Shown one piece after another: positions 6,240 to 6,271 of a stretch of DNA of 6,271 bases; position 1 is the stretch's first letter, and each line of letters starts with the position of its first letter. The stretch spans positions 1 to 6,271 of the forward strand of contig JADGGV010000254.1 in the NCBI GenBank assembly GCA_019689775.1, read 5' to 3'. Origin of the DNA: Gemmatimonadota bacterium (GTDB lineage Bacteria; Gemmatimonadota; Gemmatimonadetes; Longimicrobiales; RSA9). The notes beneath the pieces were generated by a model that worked only from the letters and a program-made list of their open reading frames with translations, was not told where the DNA came from and ran no database searches. The translations under genes were made by a program, and so were the position numbers.

Positions 6240-6271
6240 TCCACGGCTCCGCGGCCGGCGGCGCTCGGCGC

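Noticed and set aside
6240..6271. Terminator after gltA
   Set aside because: Only 32 bases remain. They are GC-rich with short self-complementary bits but no clear stem plus U-tract, and the window ends.
1..6271. CRISPR array, mobile element, defence cluster or RNA gene
   Set aside because: No regularly spaced repeats, transposase or integrase motifs, terminal repeats, or tRNA/rRNA-like sequence were seen on either strand. The four genes are ordinary chromosomal types.

Overview
This is a very GC-rich stretch (roughly 70% by eye) of a bacterial chromosome. It carries three complete genes and one gene cut by the left edge. The proteins look most like those of GC-rich environmental Gram-negative bacteria, such as the Desulfobacterota, Binatota or Methylomirabilota/Rokubacteria type. 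That placement rests on general protein character and base composition only; there is no rRNA or other phylogenetic marker here. No phage, IS, CRISPR, tRNA or rRNA sequence is visible.

Layout. Minus strand, left half: a thioredoxin gene (1-339, last codons beyond the window), a 289-bp gap, then a long SUV3-family DExH RNA helicase gene (629-3193). Plus strand, right half: an nhaA-type Na+/H+ antiporter gene (3458-4831), a 97-bp gap, then a complete citrate synthase gene (4929-6239). The helicase and antiporter genes are divergent across a 264-bp region (3194-3457). That region contains a strong GC hairpin, in two mutually exclusive forms, in the antiporter leader.

How the genes relate. All four read as chromosomal housekeeping or stress genes: thiol redox, RNA unwinding or turnover, pH and sodium homeostasis, and entry to the TCA cycle. 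No shared pathway links them, so this is not obviously a functional cluster. nhaA and gltA are co-directional, but each has its own strong Shine-Dalgarno sequence and the 97-bp gap leaves room for a separate promoter.

What stands out. First, a perfect 37-bp inverted repeat: the stretch encoding residues 724-735 of the helicase is present again, inverted, just beyond the helicase stop codon. It sits beside a 24-bp tandem repeat. Second, the helicase itself has the GPTNSGKT/DEVQ/QIAGRAGR signature and a Suv3-like C-terminal region best known from the mitochondrial degradosome. It also has about 360 residues of extra N-terminal sequence and a C-terminal four-cysteine zinc-ribbon-like tail. Third, the alternative hairpins ahead of nhaA. 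I do not see a convincing multi-gene novel system.
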